In this document: piece after piece, positions 1 to 12,700 of the stretch
How the letters are laid out: each line of letters begins with the position of its first letter
Numbering within the stretch: position 1 is the first letter of the stretch
Assembly: GCA_001986395.2 (NCBI GenBank)
Contig: MQVO02000002.1
Location: 1,674,001-1,738,000 of the forward strand
Length of the DNA stretch: 64,000 nt
Origin: Irpex lacteus
Lineage: Eukaryota; Basidiomycota; Agaricomycetes; Polyporales; Irpicaceae
Reading direction: 5' to 3'
Made by a program: the position numbers and the translations under genes
The notes under the pieces: model-generated
Told to the model about the DNA's origin: nothing
The model's input: only the letters and a program-made list of their open reading frames with translations
The model's database searches: none

Positions 1-2805
1 TCGTCTCGACTTCGAGTTGGCGGAGCTCGCACACGAGGTACATATGAACAAGGGGCAAGTACAGAGGCTTCTCAACATCATACATGATGTGGCTGCAGGC
101 AAGGATAGGTTCACTTTTGTTCGGGTTGATGATGTAGACCATGCATGGTCAAAGCTTTATCCTTCGGTGCGCTTTCAGCCTCTGCCGTGCCATTCAACCA
201 TTTGAACTCACTCTCCTCCTTTTTGGTTCCAGTTTGAAGTAACTACATACCCTGTCGAGTACAAGCATGAAATTTACGACTTTGAATTCCACCACCGACC
301 CCTCTGGCCTTGGTTCATGTCTCAGGTGCAGGACCCTTTGCTGGCGAATCACTTTCATTGAGACGCACTGAAGCTGTCCAAGTATGATGGAAGCGAATGG
401 GTCCGATTCATCGATGAGCCGTGGACGGCAGATAGTTTTGCGAAGGCGCAGGTACGCACATTAACTTTTGAAAACGGAAATTCATATCAACACATTTACT
501 GCTCCAGTCGAGGATCACGAAGACTTGTCATGACGGTAAACCGTTCGCAATTATTCTCTGGGCAGACAAGTCTAAGCTCTCAACGTTTGGCACCCAAAAG
601 GGCTATTTCATTATCGCGCGATGCGGGAATCTCCCTGAATATATTCGGAACGGCACTGGGCTTGGAAGTGGACGGATTGTAGGCTTTGTACCCTTGGTGA
701 GTACAACTTTTGAATACTGATTGAGAAGGCTTGTTCAATACTAATATTTCACGCTGTAGATCGAGAACGAAGACCCAAAGGAGAAAAAGAAAAGGAAGTA
801 TGTTAACTTCAAGAACGCCCGTATATCACAAGGCCTTCTTGGAATTTCTCAAGGAGGTAGCCTTGTATTCACGGACCGGATATCAGGTGAGATGCGGCGA
901 TCGCGTTGATCGCACGCTTTTCCCCTATATTCACATAGTTTCCGCGGATTACCAAGGGCAGTACGTTTATCACCATATCTTCTCACACATTACTGATGCT
1001 CGCGATGATAGGTGCTACATGTGTCTAATCCGTGGACTTGGAGGGAATGCTCCTTGCCCTATCTGTCTAATACCGAAAGGGACATCATCAGATATCAAGA
1101 CGAAGTATCCAGATCGCACGGCAAAAGAGACGAAGGAGCTTGTAACGAAGGTTGAGTTGGCAGGGCAGAAGGAGAAAACTTTGGGCCAGTATGGCCTGCG
1201 AAATGTCGAGGTACGCATGAGCCCAATACCGCAGCATTCTGTCTTGAACTCATTTCATTGCGCAGAACGCGTTTTAGAGTGTCGAGAACACTAACGTACA
1301 CGTCGCTTCGTCATTCGGTCGCTTACATACATACGACGGACTATTCCAGCACCATCTTTTCCCTGAAATCAAGACGGTCGTGAATTCACTCGGACGTTCT
1401 GCTGCCGCCAATATCGAGGAAAGGTGCGTACTAACCCATGACCACTGCCACTGCCATTACATAAATCCAGGCTGACAACTACTTACGACGTCCAGTGTCT
1501 CTTCCATGCCGCGCTGGTCTGGGCTGTCCCATTTCAAAGGGATTCTCGATCTGGATTTCGGCGATGGTCAGAAGTGGGATGATATAAGTAAAGTAAGTTC
1601 TTATTTCTACCATAGCAGACTACATGATATTAATTATAGGAACTCGTAGCTTGTAGTCAATGTCACATATCACGAGCTCACTCAGCAGAAGACTCCGAAA
1701 GGATTTGCGCTTCTGCGACTCATTCGGAAGTTCGTCGAGCTTAACTGCTTCCTCTCCATGGAGGTACAGACGACGAAGACAATAGAGGCGTTTACAAAGA
1801 CTCTCGATCGTTTCCATGACCGCCTTCAGGTACATGTTTTGTTGTATATGACTATCATGCCAGCTAAACTGTACATTTTATATCAGGATTACAAGGAAGA
1901 GTGCGGAGACGACGAGAAGTGCAAAGATTGGGACGGCGTGATCAAGATTCATTCCCACGTTCACGCTGCCCGCGACATCCGTATGAAGGGTGCATTGGGC
2001 AACATGGATACGAAGCCAAACGAACGGCTGAACGGCCCAATGCGCAAGGCGTATCAAATGCAAACGAACTTCAAGAAGATCGAGAGTCAGGTGACCACTA
2101 TCACACAGCCCTCTGATTGAATCTGGCTGATACAAGTTGAATGTCATACAGTTGGGAAAGATCGAAGATCGTTCCATGGCCTCGTGCACTATCCGGTCGC
2201 ACATTGATGCTCTCGACGCCATGCGTGCCCCACCCGAGGATATGGAAGAGTCGGCATGGCAGTTTAACAATGTCTACCTCGGATCGCGATCGAAGAGAGA
2301 GAGCCAGACAACGGTCAGCGGCTTCATATCAGCTGCGGATGGTGATCGTGCATTCCAGGCATTCAAATTTCGACTAAGCCAATGCGTGAATGGAATCCGA
2401 GAGCGAGAGGAGCCGGGCACATCTATTCGGGTGCAAGACACGGATCAGGTGAGCAGTTAATGTACAGTACAAAAAAGAGACACATTTCTAACTCGTTAAC
2501 CTGGTTAGATCGTCGACTGCCATTTCCTCAAGGTCGACTACGAGTCTCGCGTCAGCCTCTGGAGGCAAATCACCGATCGATTGCGATGTACTACTGACTG
2601 GGGCGGTCAAGCTCGATACGACACTGTCATAGTAGACGACGGCGAATCGGGACCGATCTTTTGCAGGCTGGTGCGGCTGTTCACGTACATGGCAGAGGAG
2701 GATAAGCGTCCATTTGCTCTCGTGCTCGTTCAGCCTCTGAATGCTCAAACGGAGCATCGCTCCGGAGAGATCCCTGGATATTTGTCACACAAACTCGCTA
2801 GATGA
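1..2805 (+). pseudogene. Decayed Plavaka-type (CACTA-like) DDE transposase, 5' end outside window
   Basis: Conceptual splicing gives a protein colinear with the Plavaka transposases common in basidiomycetes. Landmarks in order are KLYPSFEVTTYPVEY, DEPWTADSFAKAQ, LWADKSKLSTFGTQKGY, GLGSGRIVGFVPL, SRTGYQVRCGDRV, LIRGLGGNAPCPICLIP, LSMEVQTTKTIEAF and DTKPNERLNGPMRK. Introns of about 45-65 nt with GT-AG ends separate the exons, for example 167-232. It is broken: an in-frame TGA at 359-361 where the family has Trp (HFH*DALKLS), a one-base frame change near 817-820 between NFKNA and VYHKAF, and TAG at 1275-1277, also at a conserved Trp. The reading ends at 2803-2805, earlier than usual for the family. 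The family call is from remembered consensus; the stops and frame change are read directly. Confidence 0.85.
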
Positions 2806-3165
2806 GTTCAAGAGTTTATATGTAAACAAATATATCAACCACCATGGCCATATATCGCATTCTGATGTACTCAATCAGTAGGTGCCCAACGAAACAGCTC
2901 CGTAACTGGTCGCTTTTGTCTAAGTCTGTGACACTTTCGTCCCAGAAGTAATTGAAGAGTGCACACGCCAGTGGTACAGTACTGCATCCAAAAATAAAGT
3001 ACAGCGAGAGTGCAACTCCTCTGACCTATTGGGGTAAAACGATCTTTATGGCATGGCAGCAAAATAATACCTACATGGATTGAACATGCTCTGCGCACAA
3101 TTCACAAATAAGTAGCATCTCGACCTACAAGGGATGCAAGTACAGACTCTACAGAGAGAACATAG
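2806..3165. other. Intergenic, AT-richer spacer
   Basis: About 360 bases between the transposase relic and the 3' end of the converging minus-strand gene. I see no exon-like reading, RNA gene or repeat; it probably holds the 3' ends of both neighbours. Confidence 0.5.
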
Positions 3166-6100
3166 CTACTGATGTGTCGCTGCTTGTCTTGTCCAATAGC
3201 GATGACAAGTAGGCATCTGCTCGCGTACATTCCTATAGTGCTTTGCCTTCTTGTAGTCCTTTTGGCGGATTGTGGAATGCATTCCCTTGCTGGAACGGAC
3301 AGCGACAGCGGGTGCAGGGGGCGCTGCATGATCAGAGGGTGCTCTCTGTGCATCAAGCGCAGTAGATGTAGTGTCTGAAGAAGAGGCAGCGGGTGCAGCG
3401 CGGCTACGGGAGGCCGTGGGCGTACGAGAAGTAGTGGGTCCAGCAAGGACAGCGGGCATGATGGGGCAATGTTGCTTCGTACTGTCAAACCACCTTGAGT
3501 AACATAAAGTCAGAGGAGAAATTTCCATGTAGTATATGTACATACCAGGTGCAGTTGGACCGAGTCTCAATGTAGAATGCATGGGAACCATAGGCGAAAT
3601 CACCTTCTTTGTCCCTGTGGCCAGTCTTCTCCAGCTGTGCACATAGTGAAATGGCCTTGTCCTTGTCACAATGCGAAGGAGCCCCGTAATCGGTGCAATA
3701 GTATAGATTGATCCCTGTGGAGGCAAAACAAGTGATTGCCGCCTCCTGCGTAGCGACCTCCAGCTCAGGTTCGATGTGCTTATTGAAAGGCTTCACAGAT
3801 GCTAACAAGAGATCTCCGTCCTGTTATGGATTAGGAGAGTGAGAAAAAGACCAGACAGTTATAGCAAGAAGTTTACCAAAGCATGGGCCATTAGACAATC
3901 GATAGCTTCATTTGTAGCAGCAGACATATGAGCGTAAGGACCATAGCCATCGCCAACAGCCCCTCCCTGAGGTATACGAGCACCAATTGGTACCATTTTG
4001 CCTGTAGCATGGGCTTGGAACTTGTTCCCACGTTTGCAAGAATCGTTGAGGGTGACACGTGTATGTGAAGCAAGCAACATGTCTAGGATGAACTCAGGAA
4101 ATGCCTCATAAACAACACCACCAATCTGAAAGTAATTGAGCCAAGCAAGGGTGAGAAGATGGCAAACTAACGTTCTCGTTGGTGTCTTTATCGATGAAAA
4201 CGGTGCAGTCACGGCCACACCGTAAGTATACGTCGGGTCGATGCTTGTAACGCTTGAAGTTCAACTCATCAGGGGATACATATCTTGCGCGGGAGTTTTG
4301 CTCCCGCAATGCTGGAATATCCTGCAAAGGAAATATGAAACCAAGACAAGCTGCCAAGAAGAGAGAGCCTACAAGGGGTGCGATACGGTCTTTGCCTGTA
4401 GCAAACGTGAGGATACACCCGTCTAATTGATGGGCATTAGGATATCGCTCAACGTAAATGAGACGGATGCAAGTCTCCTCTTCTGGAAGATGTGCGCATT
4501 TGGGGCAAACACCAGCAGCCATACTTGGATGTTTTGGAGAAGAGAGATGAGGCTTCTGAGCAGGAGGAGCAGAGAACGGAAGAGTTTGGAGTGGGAGGGG
4601 CTGCAAAGCCGTCTTCATGGCAGAGGAAGAGCGAGAGGAAGATGGCTTTGGATGAGAAGACGCGGTAGCACGTAATGTAAGAGGCACAGCAGGGGGGGGC
4701 TGCTGAGTCCATTCTACAATCAAAATGAATTAAAAGTCATTCAAGATCAAATACAGCACTCACTACTCTGTGGTTTCTTTGACTTATACATAAATGTCTG
4801 ATGAAAGTGTCCTTGAGTATATTTCTTTAACACGCGATCGTGCTTCAAAGTGTTAGCCACAATGCGATGAAGAGTTGGATTGAGGGTGTTCAAGTCGGTT
4901 TTCGGATCGAAGAGGTACTTTTTGACCGCCTGAAACAGCCTGGTTGGGTTCCAACGAGTAGCAGCCTAGAAATACAGAAGTTAATAAAGAAAAGCCGGGC
5001 AAGATAAGAGTAAATCGCACTGGGTATCCACGCACAACCAGGCCAGGACAAAGCCAATCATACCAGGCGTGCAAAAAGGCAGATTCATTATGGAGGAAAA
5101 ACAAAGCGAAGCAATTGCCGATGCTTGGGATGAGCGAAGGGTCATTATTCAGGTATCTTACGAATTTGGGACCCCCTGGGGTTTCTCCTGAGTAAACCTG
5201 GCAAACAGGTGAGAGCAACAGTGACAGAAGTAGAGATACGACTGACCTTGGGTGGATCATCGGAGGGAACAAGCGAGAGAAACACGGGCTTCGGTGTCCA
5301 GGCATGTAGCTGTTCACCTAGAATATCACGCCAGAGCCCGATATTTCGAGTTTCCATGATAGGTGCGTCCAATTGATACAACGCTCCGGGAGAAGCAATG
5401 TGTAGGATGGTTTCTGCGAGGCCGGAGCACTGTTCAAATATGTGAGGGATACTATATTAGGATTAATGAAACAGCGGAACATACGGAAACAGCAGAACCC
5501 CAGCTCTCGGAGGAACAGATACGTTTAGGAACAGCACGCATATGGCAGACAACTGTGAGACAGGCGGCTCGACGAGGCGCAATTGTCTACATCAGAACAT
5601 TAATGATGAGTACAGGTAAAGCAAACGGAATGCACCAACATCAACAGGAGATGTATCAAAAAGAGGAACATCAGGCAGAAAGAAAAAGTTCTGCAAACAG
5701 GTGTTCCAAGAATTACAGATTTGCAAGAAGGACCTGCCTTGCAAGATGGCCGACCACTTCTTGTAACGAGGGGCACGAGGGGGCACTGAAGCACATGAGC
5801 GAAACGCACGATACGAGAGGTATACGACATACCGAGACCATCATCAACAGTGTCTAAGTCAACACGACGATCGGTGGAGTCCTCCAAATCGTCATATGCA
5901 GTAGGCAACACGTCACGAAACCAACCAATCTTTGGGTCAGGTTTCTGCAACAAGCACTGTATGATGGGCAAGCGAGAGATATTGCAAAGCAGGTACGTAC
6001 AGTAACCCGCCAGATTGCATCCAGTTTGGCCTTAAGATATCTGATGACCCCTTTGTCGATGGCATTCGAAGAGAGCCCGTTGTGGTCGCCATAACGGTCC

Positions 6101-6476
6101 ACCATGCAATGAATGAAAATGGAGGCCGCAAGCGAGAACTCGATCTCTACTCCAAGCACCCATGCAATCCAATTGTCCAAGAGGGGTTCCTGAGAACGTT
6201 TGAGAACACCTCGCTCAGCAAGGATATAGGACAAGAACTCACCCAATAGTCCGCAGAATCGCTGTTCAGGACAACATGGGAGATATCCCGCTCGATCGAA
6301 AGTACATCGGATCGTAGAACTCTCTCGCGAGTTGGACCAGAATCGAAGATGGCAGACCATACCTCGTGTGAAAGGTATGTAGCGATCTCATGATCCCGAG
6401 GCAATAACAGAGGGTCACGACGAACCAGCAAAGTTGGATGAGACATGGGTAGTAGGGAAGTCGAACGAACAGGCAA
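3166..6476 (-). CDS. Unrecognised multi-exon gene, apparently open
   Basis: A chain of minus-strand exons with good GT-AG introns can be followed from an ATG at 6476 to a stop at 3166-3168. The first intron is 6190-6242 (53 nt) and joins DSADYW to EPLLDNWIAWVLG. Further readable blocks are AIDKGVIRYLKAKLDAIW, KPDPKIGWFRDVLP, METRNIGLWRDILG, KFVRYLNNDPSLIPS, a Pro/Ser-rich linker, a VCPKCAHLP segment (a single CxxC), YLRCGRDCTVFIDKDTNE and a basic, Ala/Ser/Pro-rich tail. Intron boundaries checked near 4737 keep the frame, and no internal stop was found in the blocks read. I do not recognise a domain. The position between transposon relics suggests either an element-associated gene or an Agaricomycete orphan family. 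Exon coordinates are approximate. Confidence 0.6.
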
Positions 6477-7147
6477 AGAATAAGTGTAAGACGCCCGCAG
6501 CCTTGCGGCTCACGCTCCTGTACAGGACCCGGGAATATTCCCTTAGATGTCGTATTGAGCGCCGGACATAAATGAGCCCGCCGAAGGCGGGACCTCCGAA
6601 AAATCGGCGGACATAACGGCCATTTTGAGGCTCAAGGACCGAAACTTGGCGGGGGGGACATGATCCGCACGGCTGATCCGCTTCTATCCAAACGGGGACA
6701 TATTTTGCCTCTTCGGCGGTTAGTGCGTTGCCTTGTGAACAGCTTGTCCCCCGTCGTCTTCCGCCCCGCCGCTAGCCTCGTTCAACAGGCACTATCGTCA
6801 ATGGGCTATGCAACGCATGGCGCAAGCTATCTGGCCGCCGTCCGGCCGTCCAAATGTAGACACTAGTGCGTACCTGCGCTTCAATGTTTAAACTTGCACT
6901 AAAAGTCCGAGTCGCCCCAGCCCCCCATCTTCAGCTTGAGCTACGATCATACCCTGTCTCTCTCACTTCCTCTGTGTATCATGTATACTGGAGTCTTGGA
7001 GCTGCTCGTCTCTCTCGCTTGTGTAGGTACAATGATCGGTGTGTTACTTGCATATGGTATGTTTTTTAATCTATTCGCGAATTTCTCACTCTAATCTTTT
7101 CGACAGTTTGTAATTACACGAGGGAATCCATCATAGAGCGTGCCGCT
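6477..7147. other. Intergenic block with several short inverted repeats
   Basis: No credible exon is seen. Between about 6495 and 6600 there is a cluster of short palindromes: AGCCTTGCGGCT near 6500, GGGAATATTCCC at 6531-6542, and CCCGCCGAAGGCGGG at 6577-6591. A G-rich stretch follows near 6650. Such clusters are common near the ends of DNA transposons, and the block lies just upstream of the Ulp1-fusion gene, so it could be a terminal or subterminal region. That role is inference; no target-site duplication was identified. Confidence 0.45.
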
Positions 7148-9760
7148 ATGCACCGTTCGCATTCGAAGAACCGTTGTCCGCGACTATCCGGAGGCGGCGA
7201 TAAGAGAGAAGTATCCTTCGACGACAAATTGTCCATCCCAGATTCAAGTGATGAGGACGACGATCGAGTCAGCAGCACATTTCAACGCGCAGATTGGATT
7301 GGTTGCGGGCATGCGTGGTTGGATCCCATGCCCCGTGAAGTAATTCGAGCACGGAATGAAGCTCGCGCGATACCCTCTGCAGCAGCGGGAGTCATTTTAC
7401 CCTCAGCTGATGCATCCATTTCCACTGTCCTTCAACACCGCCACCCACTCCATGCTAAAGTGACGAACGACACGCCGCCAACCTATTGTGATGAACCACC
7501 AAATGTACTCATTGATTCCGAGCTCGAGACGGCCGACATCCTCGCCGTAGCTCATCACTTCTGGCTCGCGGTACCCTCTGCAGTCGTCCTACGGTCCACT
7601 TTTGACACTGCATGGTTGAGCGTCGCTCAGTCAATCGCACTTCCCTCAGATCCCCTGAACAGATACCCGCTCTGGGTCGAGCATCTTCTCGATAAATTAT
7701 CTCTTTACTGGACGCGGCAGCAGCGCTGGGAGGCATGTGCGCGGTGGCTATCCGACAAGGCCGGCGCATCCCAGGCATGTGCGACACTGGCTGTGGAATG
7801 CCAGGAGAGCTGGGAAGTTCTGCCATCCACAGGCTCGGCCCCTGGATTCGGTCCTGCTGTCAAGTTATCTATGGCCGACCTGTCCATTTTTCTGTCCGTC
7901 GAGTGGTTGAACGACGAGATGATTAATGCAGGGCTCGATTATATTCTACGAGACGTACCAAAGACAAGTCGGCTCATGCTCGTCAGTTCGATGTTTGTCA
8001 ACAGTCTTCGCGCTATGCATCAGCGGCAGAAATACCGCAGCTGGAAGAACTCGCAACTTGATAATGGAATCCGCGCTCAAGAAATTGATGTTCTCTACAT
8101 CCCCACACATGTTCATAACTCCCAGCATCAACCTCGTGCAATGCACTTATTCCTATAGCGATTCACTTGACCCTGTCGCTCAGCCTCCACCCGAGATTCT
8201 CCAATTGCTTTGCTGGTGGCTTTGTAAGCTAAGGCCCGACTTTGAAGACTTGCACATGCATCAGGTGGATGCCCTCTACGAGATGCCGCAGCAAGCGGAC
8301 ACGTACTCATGCGGTGTTATAGTGCTAAGTACACTGGCAAGCCATTTGCTGAACCATGAACCTTGGACACCGGAGACAGAACCTGCTCACCGCATGCAGT
8401 GGTTCCTCCGTTTATCCGCGGATCTGCAAGACGGAAGCGAGGTATGTGCACCGGCAGATAACCGGACTTCTCTTATGCTCATTATTGTACGCCCTACGGT
8501 AGACTGGTGAAGATGATCCGACTGTATGGGATAACATCGACACCCTGCCATCACCCTCTGCGGCTCTTCCTACACTGCAGTATCCAGGTCTTCAGCTTGA
8601 CGAAGTCCAGCTCCTCTTCGACAACGACGAGATCAAGGATTTAGTCGCAGAGAAGCCGAGCGTGGGTAGAAAGCGGGCACTATCGGGGGACGTGGCGCGA
8701 ACGGAAGGCAAGAAGATAAAGCACTGTACGACTAGCAGGACTACTGCCTCCACAAGTAAGCAAGAGCACTCAGGAACCTTTCGCCCAGCTGGACCTGCGT
8801 ACAGCAAATTCAAGAACGCAATCTTGGCTATAGATCCCCGTGCTGAGTTTGATCCCGCCAACGTACTTCTTGTCCGCTGCTCATCGTGTCGGCAGTGGAA
8901 GCGGATGCGAAAGCAGCACGATACCAAGAACTTCAAGTTACATTGTCGAACGAAGAAATGTAAGGCCAACCACGACACGCATGGCCGCACCTCCTCCCTC
9001 AATACGTACTTCAACAAACGTGATGCCCAGCCCGTCAGCTGTACTCCCCGTATACAGGTGCCTTGTCCAGGTCTCACAAGGGAGTCTAACGCGCAGATCG
9101 CGCGATATCTTCGACGGACGTCGACCCAAGGTGGAGGTGCACCGGCGAGGCTCACTATTGCCAAGCAGATCTATGGCCCATCTGTCATCTCATGGGCTAA
9201 GCTATCTCGCTCTCAGCAGCGCGCAGTATGCCAGCGAGAGGTCACTCTATACAAGTGGCGAAATCTCAGGCATCTAGGCACGGTCATCTCAGCTACCTGT
9301 TCGCTGGAGTCCTCAGTTGGCGATATTACCGAAGATCCTCTGCCTTGCACTGCGTGCATGGAGCTATTGAGCTTGCGCACTTTCCAAGTGCAACTCCGCC
9401 GTCCTATGCCTGCCGAGGAGAACATGGAGTTTGTCCCGAAAGTGTGGCGAGATGAAGACGTCGGTGGATTATATTTGAAGTACCATGGCCATCAAGCATT
9501 GCTAGAAGAGGTAAGCTTTCCAGAACCAGCACTGTCATTGATTGTCGCTGACGTGTATACAGGAGAATCGCAAATCGCCCTGGCAGAAGTTTGCACAAGG
9601 CGCGTTTGATGGTCTTTACAAGTCAAACGACGTCGCGCTGGGGCTGATACGAGCTTTGGTTATCAAGACGGAAAGGCTCCAAGCGGGAAAGTCGCTCAAA
9701 GGCATGACATACGACCGTATCTTCACCGACTTCACCAACTGGCGACTCTCAGCGATATGA
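7148..9760 (+). pseudogene. Ulp1-like (C48) cysteine peptidase fused to an unknown Cys-containing module, frameshifted
   Basis: Residues from the ATG at 7148 lead into a C48/Ulp1-like fold: LSVEWLNDEMINAGLDYIL, then TYSYSDSLDP (Asp position) and MPQQADTYSCGVIVL (Gln and catalytic Cys, near 8280-8320). Between NSQH and INLVQCTYS, at about 8124-8131, the frame changes and the usual His-Trp motif is missing, so the His of the triad is lost. Introns 8442-8502 and 9511-9562 are canonical. The second half contains RCSSCRQWKRM, KNFKLHCRTKKC, QVPCPGLTRES and RYLRRTSTQGGG. That module recurs in basidiomycete genomes, but I cannot name it. The stop at 9758-9760 appears early relative to that family. 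Ulp1 modules are often carried by DNA transposons, so a mobile origin is likely. Confidence 0.7.
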
Positions 9761-10985
9761 ATCTCACGAGCACAATGGACAAGCACCTCCAGCAGCCAGA
9801 AGATGAACTCTACGAACTTCTACAGTCTGAATCTATGGAGTCTATCTACTCTTTGCCGTCTATCTTGGGATCGACTTCCACGTGCAGCAACATGAGCTTG
9901 GCGAGTACGGCCGAGCAGCCACCTCTGCTTTCTGTTTCTCAGGCTCCGCCGAAGTTTCTCTTTTGCCACGGACTTGTCCCAAAACGGTAAGAAATCTTCG
10001 CGCTGCCTGAAGTCTTTGGGTACGAGACTATTCAGGCCTGCCGTGTCACCTCTCCTCCCTTTTCATCCTAACTACGCTGTACCGAAAGTCAGTGTATCAT
10101 CGGGCGTGCTGGAGGTTTTAGTCGACATACCACTGGTGGTGCAGCACCAAGTGCGCAAAAAACAGCTGTCCCCGGGCTACCCAAGCCTCAACTTCCGCCT
10201 CCACTGACTACACGCGCTGGGAGTCGCACAGCCCATCCTGGCGCAATCGACGCCCCCACCCCACGACGATCCTCCGATGCTGTTCAAGCAGAGCGTGCCC
10301 AAAAGCAGTCAGAGAAAAGGACAAGCCAAGCTCGGCAAGCAGCCGCAATCGCTCGTGTCGCTGCAATCGAAGATAAGCTTATTGCTGAAGAGCTGGAGTA
10401 CAACGGCAGCCGTGCCCAGTCTCAACTCCCTCAAAGGCGTGTGCTACGTAGACGGTCAGCTTCAGTACCAAGCCCAGAAGACGTACCTGAGCCTCGGCGA
10501 CCTGACCCATCTATCGGCGAAGATAACACAGGTCAGTAAATACGTATACATCAGTATCGCCTACTCACCCATAGTACTTATACATAGTGCCCGATCTACA
10601 AGCTAGACATTCTCCAGAGGGTAATGAGGTTGAGGAAGGTGTCGAAGAGGAGGGCAGTGGGAGTGAGTACGTTGTGAGCGAAAAAGACTACGAGAGTGAG
10701 GAAGAGATGGAGCCACGGGATGTCGATCCTTCGCCTCAACCGCGTGGAAAGAAACCTGCAAAACGAGGAAGACAAGATGTCATCAATGCCCGAGCAGCTG
10801 TGGGAAAACGAAAGAGCGGGACCGACCTGCGGGAAGTGTATGTGCTACTTCCATATCTAGCTCATCGTTTGTATGCATGTATGCCTGATGTGTTGCGCGA
10901 CGTGTCTTTTGCAGCATACCTTCAAAGAAGATTCGGGGGAACGGTGGCGATAGAGTTGGTCCAAATCCCCCTTACTCGGGTCTGA
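9757..10985 (+). pseudogene. Degenerate low-complexity coding remnants downstream of the Ulp1 fusion
   Basis: Short open stretches in shifting frames: a Ser-rich piece from an ATG at 9757 that overlaps the previous stop as ATGA, Arg/Gln/Ala-rich text near 10270-10420, and a Glu-rich acidic piece near 10620-10780 (VEEGVEEEGSGSEYV) followed by a basic patch. No single frame holds for more than about 130 codons and no domain is recognised. Best read as decayed coding sequence of the same composite element; separate small genes cannot be excluded. Confidence 0.4.
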
Positions 10986-11047
10986 ATGACGCATGGGACA
11001 CTCCGGGCCATCTCGCGGAAACTCGAAGCAGACGGGCGAAACTCCCA

Positions 11048-12700
11048 TTGGCAGCCAGTCGCTCAACTACACCTGGCCAGCGACCCACTCCGACTGCCAT
11101 GAGTGTAGCTTCTGAGGTCGACGGCCCTGACGTCGATGCCACTACAGGGATGTCGATCAGCTACGGTGGATTTTCCGATGATGACGATGAGAATACAGTC
11201 CAAACGGAAGCACCTGCACCAGATCTATCAGCGGCCAGTTCATCATTACCTTCATTGAGCTGGCACTCACATGTCAGGGTTCACTCCGCTCGTCTAGAAC
11301 AATCCCAGGCTGTCGTTCCCACGTCACAGCCTAGGGCATCAGCAGTGCCGACGTCAACACCGTCTACGGGGGCGAGGGGCAGTGTGGTTGCAGCCTCTCA
11401 GACCGGACAGCGTGATTTTATGCCTACCGAGCGTGCCACATCATCTGTAAGCACCCGTGATCATTTATGTATGAATATTAGTCTTGTTACTGACCTGTTG
11501 ACCTTCGAGTACCAGCAGTCCGAGGGTAATGCTAGCTTGCTCAGAACGAGCATGGCAATACGTATGCCGACGCGCGTGAACTTGAACGCAGCGAACTTAC
11601 AGTCAGGGTCGAGGCCTCAAACTCCGCGCCTCAGATCTGGTCCTACTAAGAACTCCGGCAAGGCTCCTGGTCAAAAAGGACGGCGTCGACGTTATGAGCT
11701 CGAAGATCTCGAGCCTGCCATACGTCCGATGTTCCAGAAATTCGGGAACATCAGTATCAACGCAAAACTGCTTACCGCCAGACTATTGCCATTCACGAAC
11801 CCGGCTCCCGAACTTGCTCAAGCCGCTGTGGATGGTGTAGAAGATGACAGTGCCACTGTCATTCAGCTCCGCGAGAAGGAACCGCCCTACGAGATAGTAA
11901 GTGCAGAATGGCTTCGGGGATAATTGACTACTCACTGACTTCATCCTTGTAAAATTCTAATCCGGTTGCGCGAATGGCTAAATGAACTCGGCACGAGCGG
12001 GGAAGCTGCGGCCGATTATTATGTGGCACTTCTGCAAGAGGAAATTCGACGTGAGCTACTTGATCAGGGCATCGCAGATACAGACCCCCGTTATAAGGAC
12101 AAGCTGAAGAACAGGGTCAGTGAGGAGATCAAACTTCTCCTTGGTAAGGTGAACGATTTGATGCGCCCGTTCTGGTGGAACGAATGGGCTGACGCAAATC
12201 ATCGAAGAGTGAGCGGTACTTACGGGGTGCCTCGCAGGAATGCTGACGGTTTGATGGCTTCTTTGTTAGGGATTCTTCAAGTTCCCGGTCATTCTGTATG
12301 TGCTCGGTGCCCACCTTGAGGCTTGCAGGATCGATGCCGATGACATCGACGACTATTGCAGACCCCCACAGGTTGGGGCCTTGATGCTTGCGGTTATGGC
12401 TGTGAGTGATAATATGCTGCGTAAATGTGTAATCGACTCACTTACACATCTACCTAGGCTGAGCGAGGACTCGCATTTTGGTGCGAGGGTGAAAAGAATA
12501 CCCCTTCGGGCATGGAGAAGTAGTTCTCAGTCGAGAAATGGCGCGACGACCAGCATATTGTCGACTACGATGGTGCTAATGTCAAGGATATGTGGCAGAA
12601 AATCTTGCAGAAGTACGTCGAAGCACTTGACAGTGCTCAGTGGGCATCAATCTCAGAGCCGAGTGGAACGCAAAACGACATAGAACGCACAAAGAGAAGG
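11048..12700 (+). pseudogene. Acidic/Ser-rich ORF with a helical C-terminal region, unrecognised
   Basis: A 290-codon open frame (11048-11923) has a Ser/Thr/Pro-rich, acidic start with a DDDDE run and a basic patch GQKGRRRRYELED. It then continues in RLREWLNELGTSGEAAADYY, KNRVSEEIKLLLGKVNDLMR, VILYVLGAHLEACRID and RGLAFWCEGE. The join at 11900-11950 lacks a usable acceptor: the sequence before ILIRLREW reads tgtaa, as if an AG had become AA. A TAG interrupts the frame near 12522 before FSVEKWRDDQ. The arrangement resembles TE-associated fungal proteins with a disordered head and helical tail, but I do not recognise the family. Confidence 0.45.
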
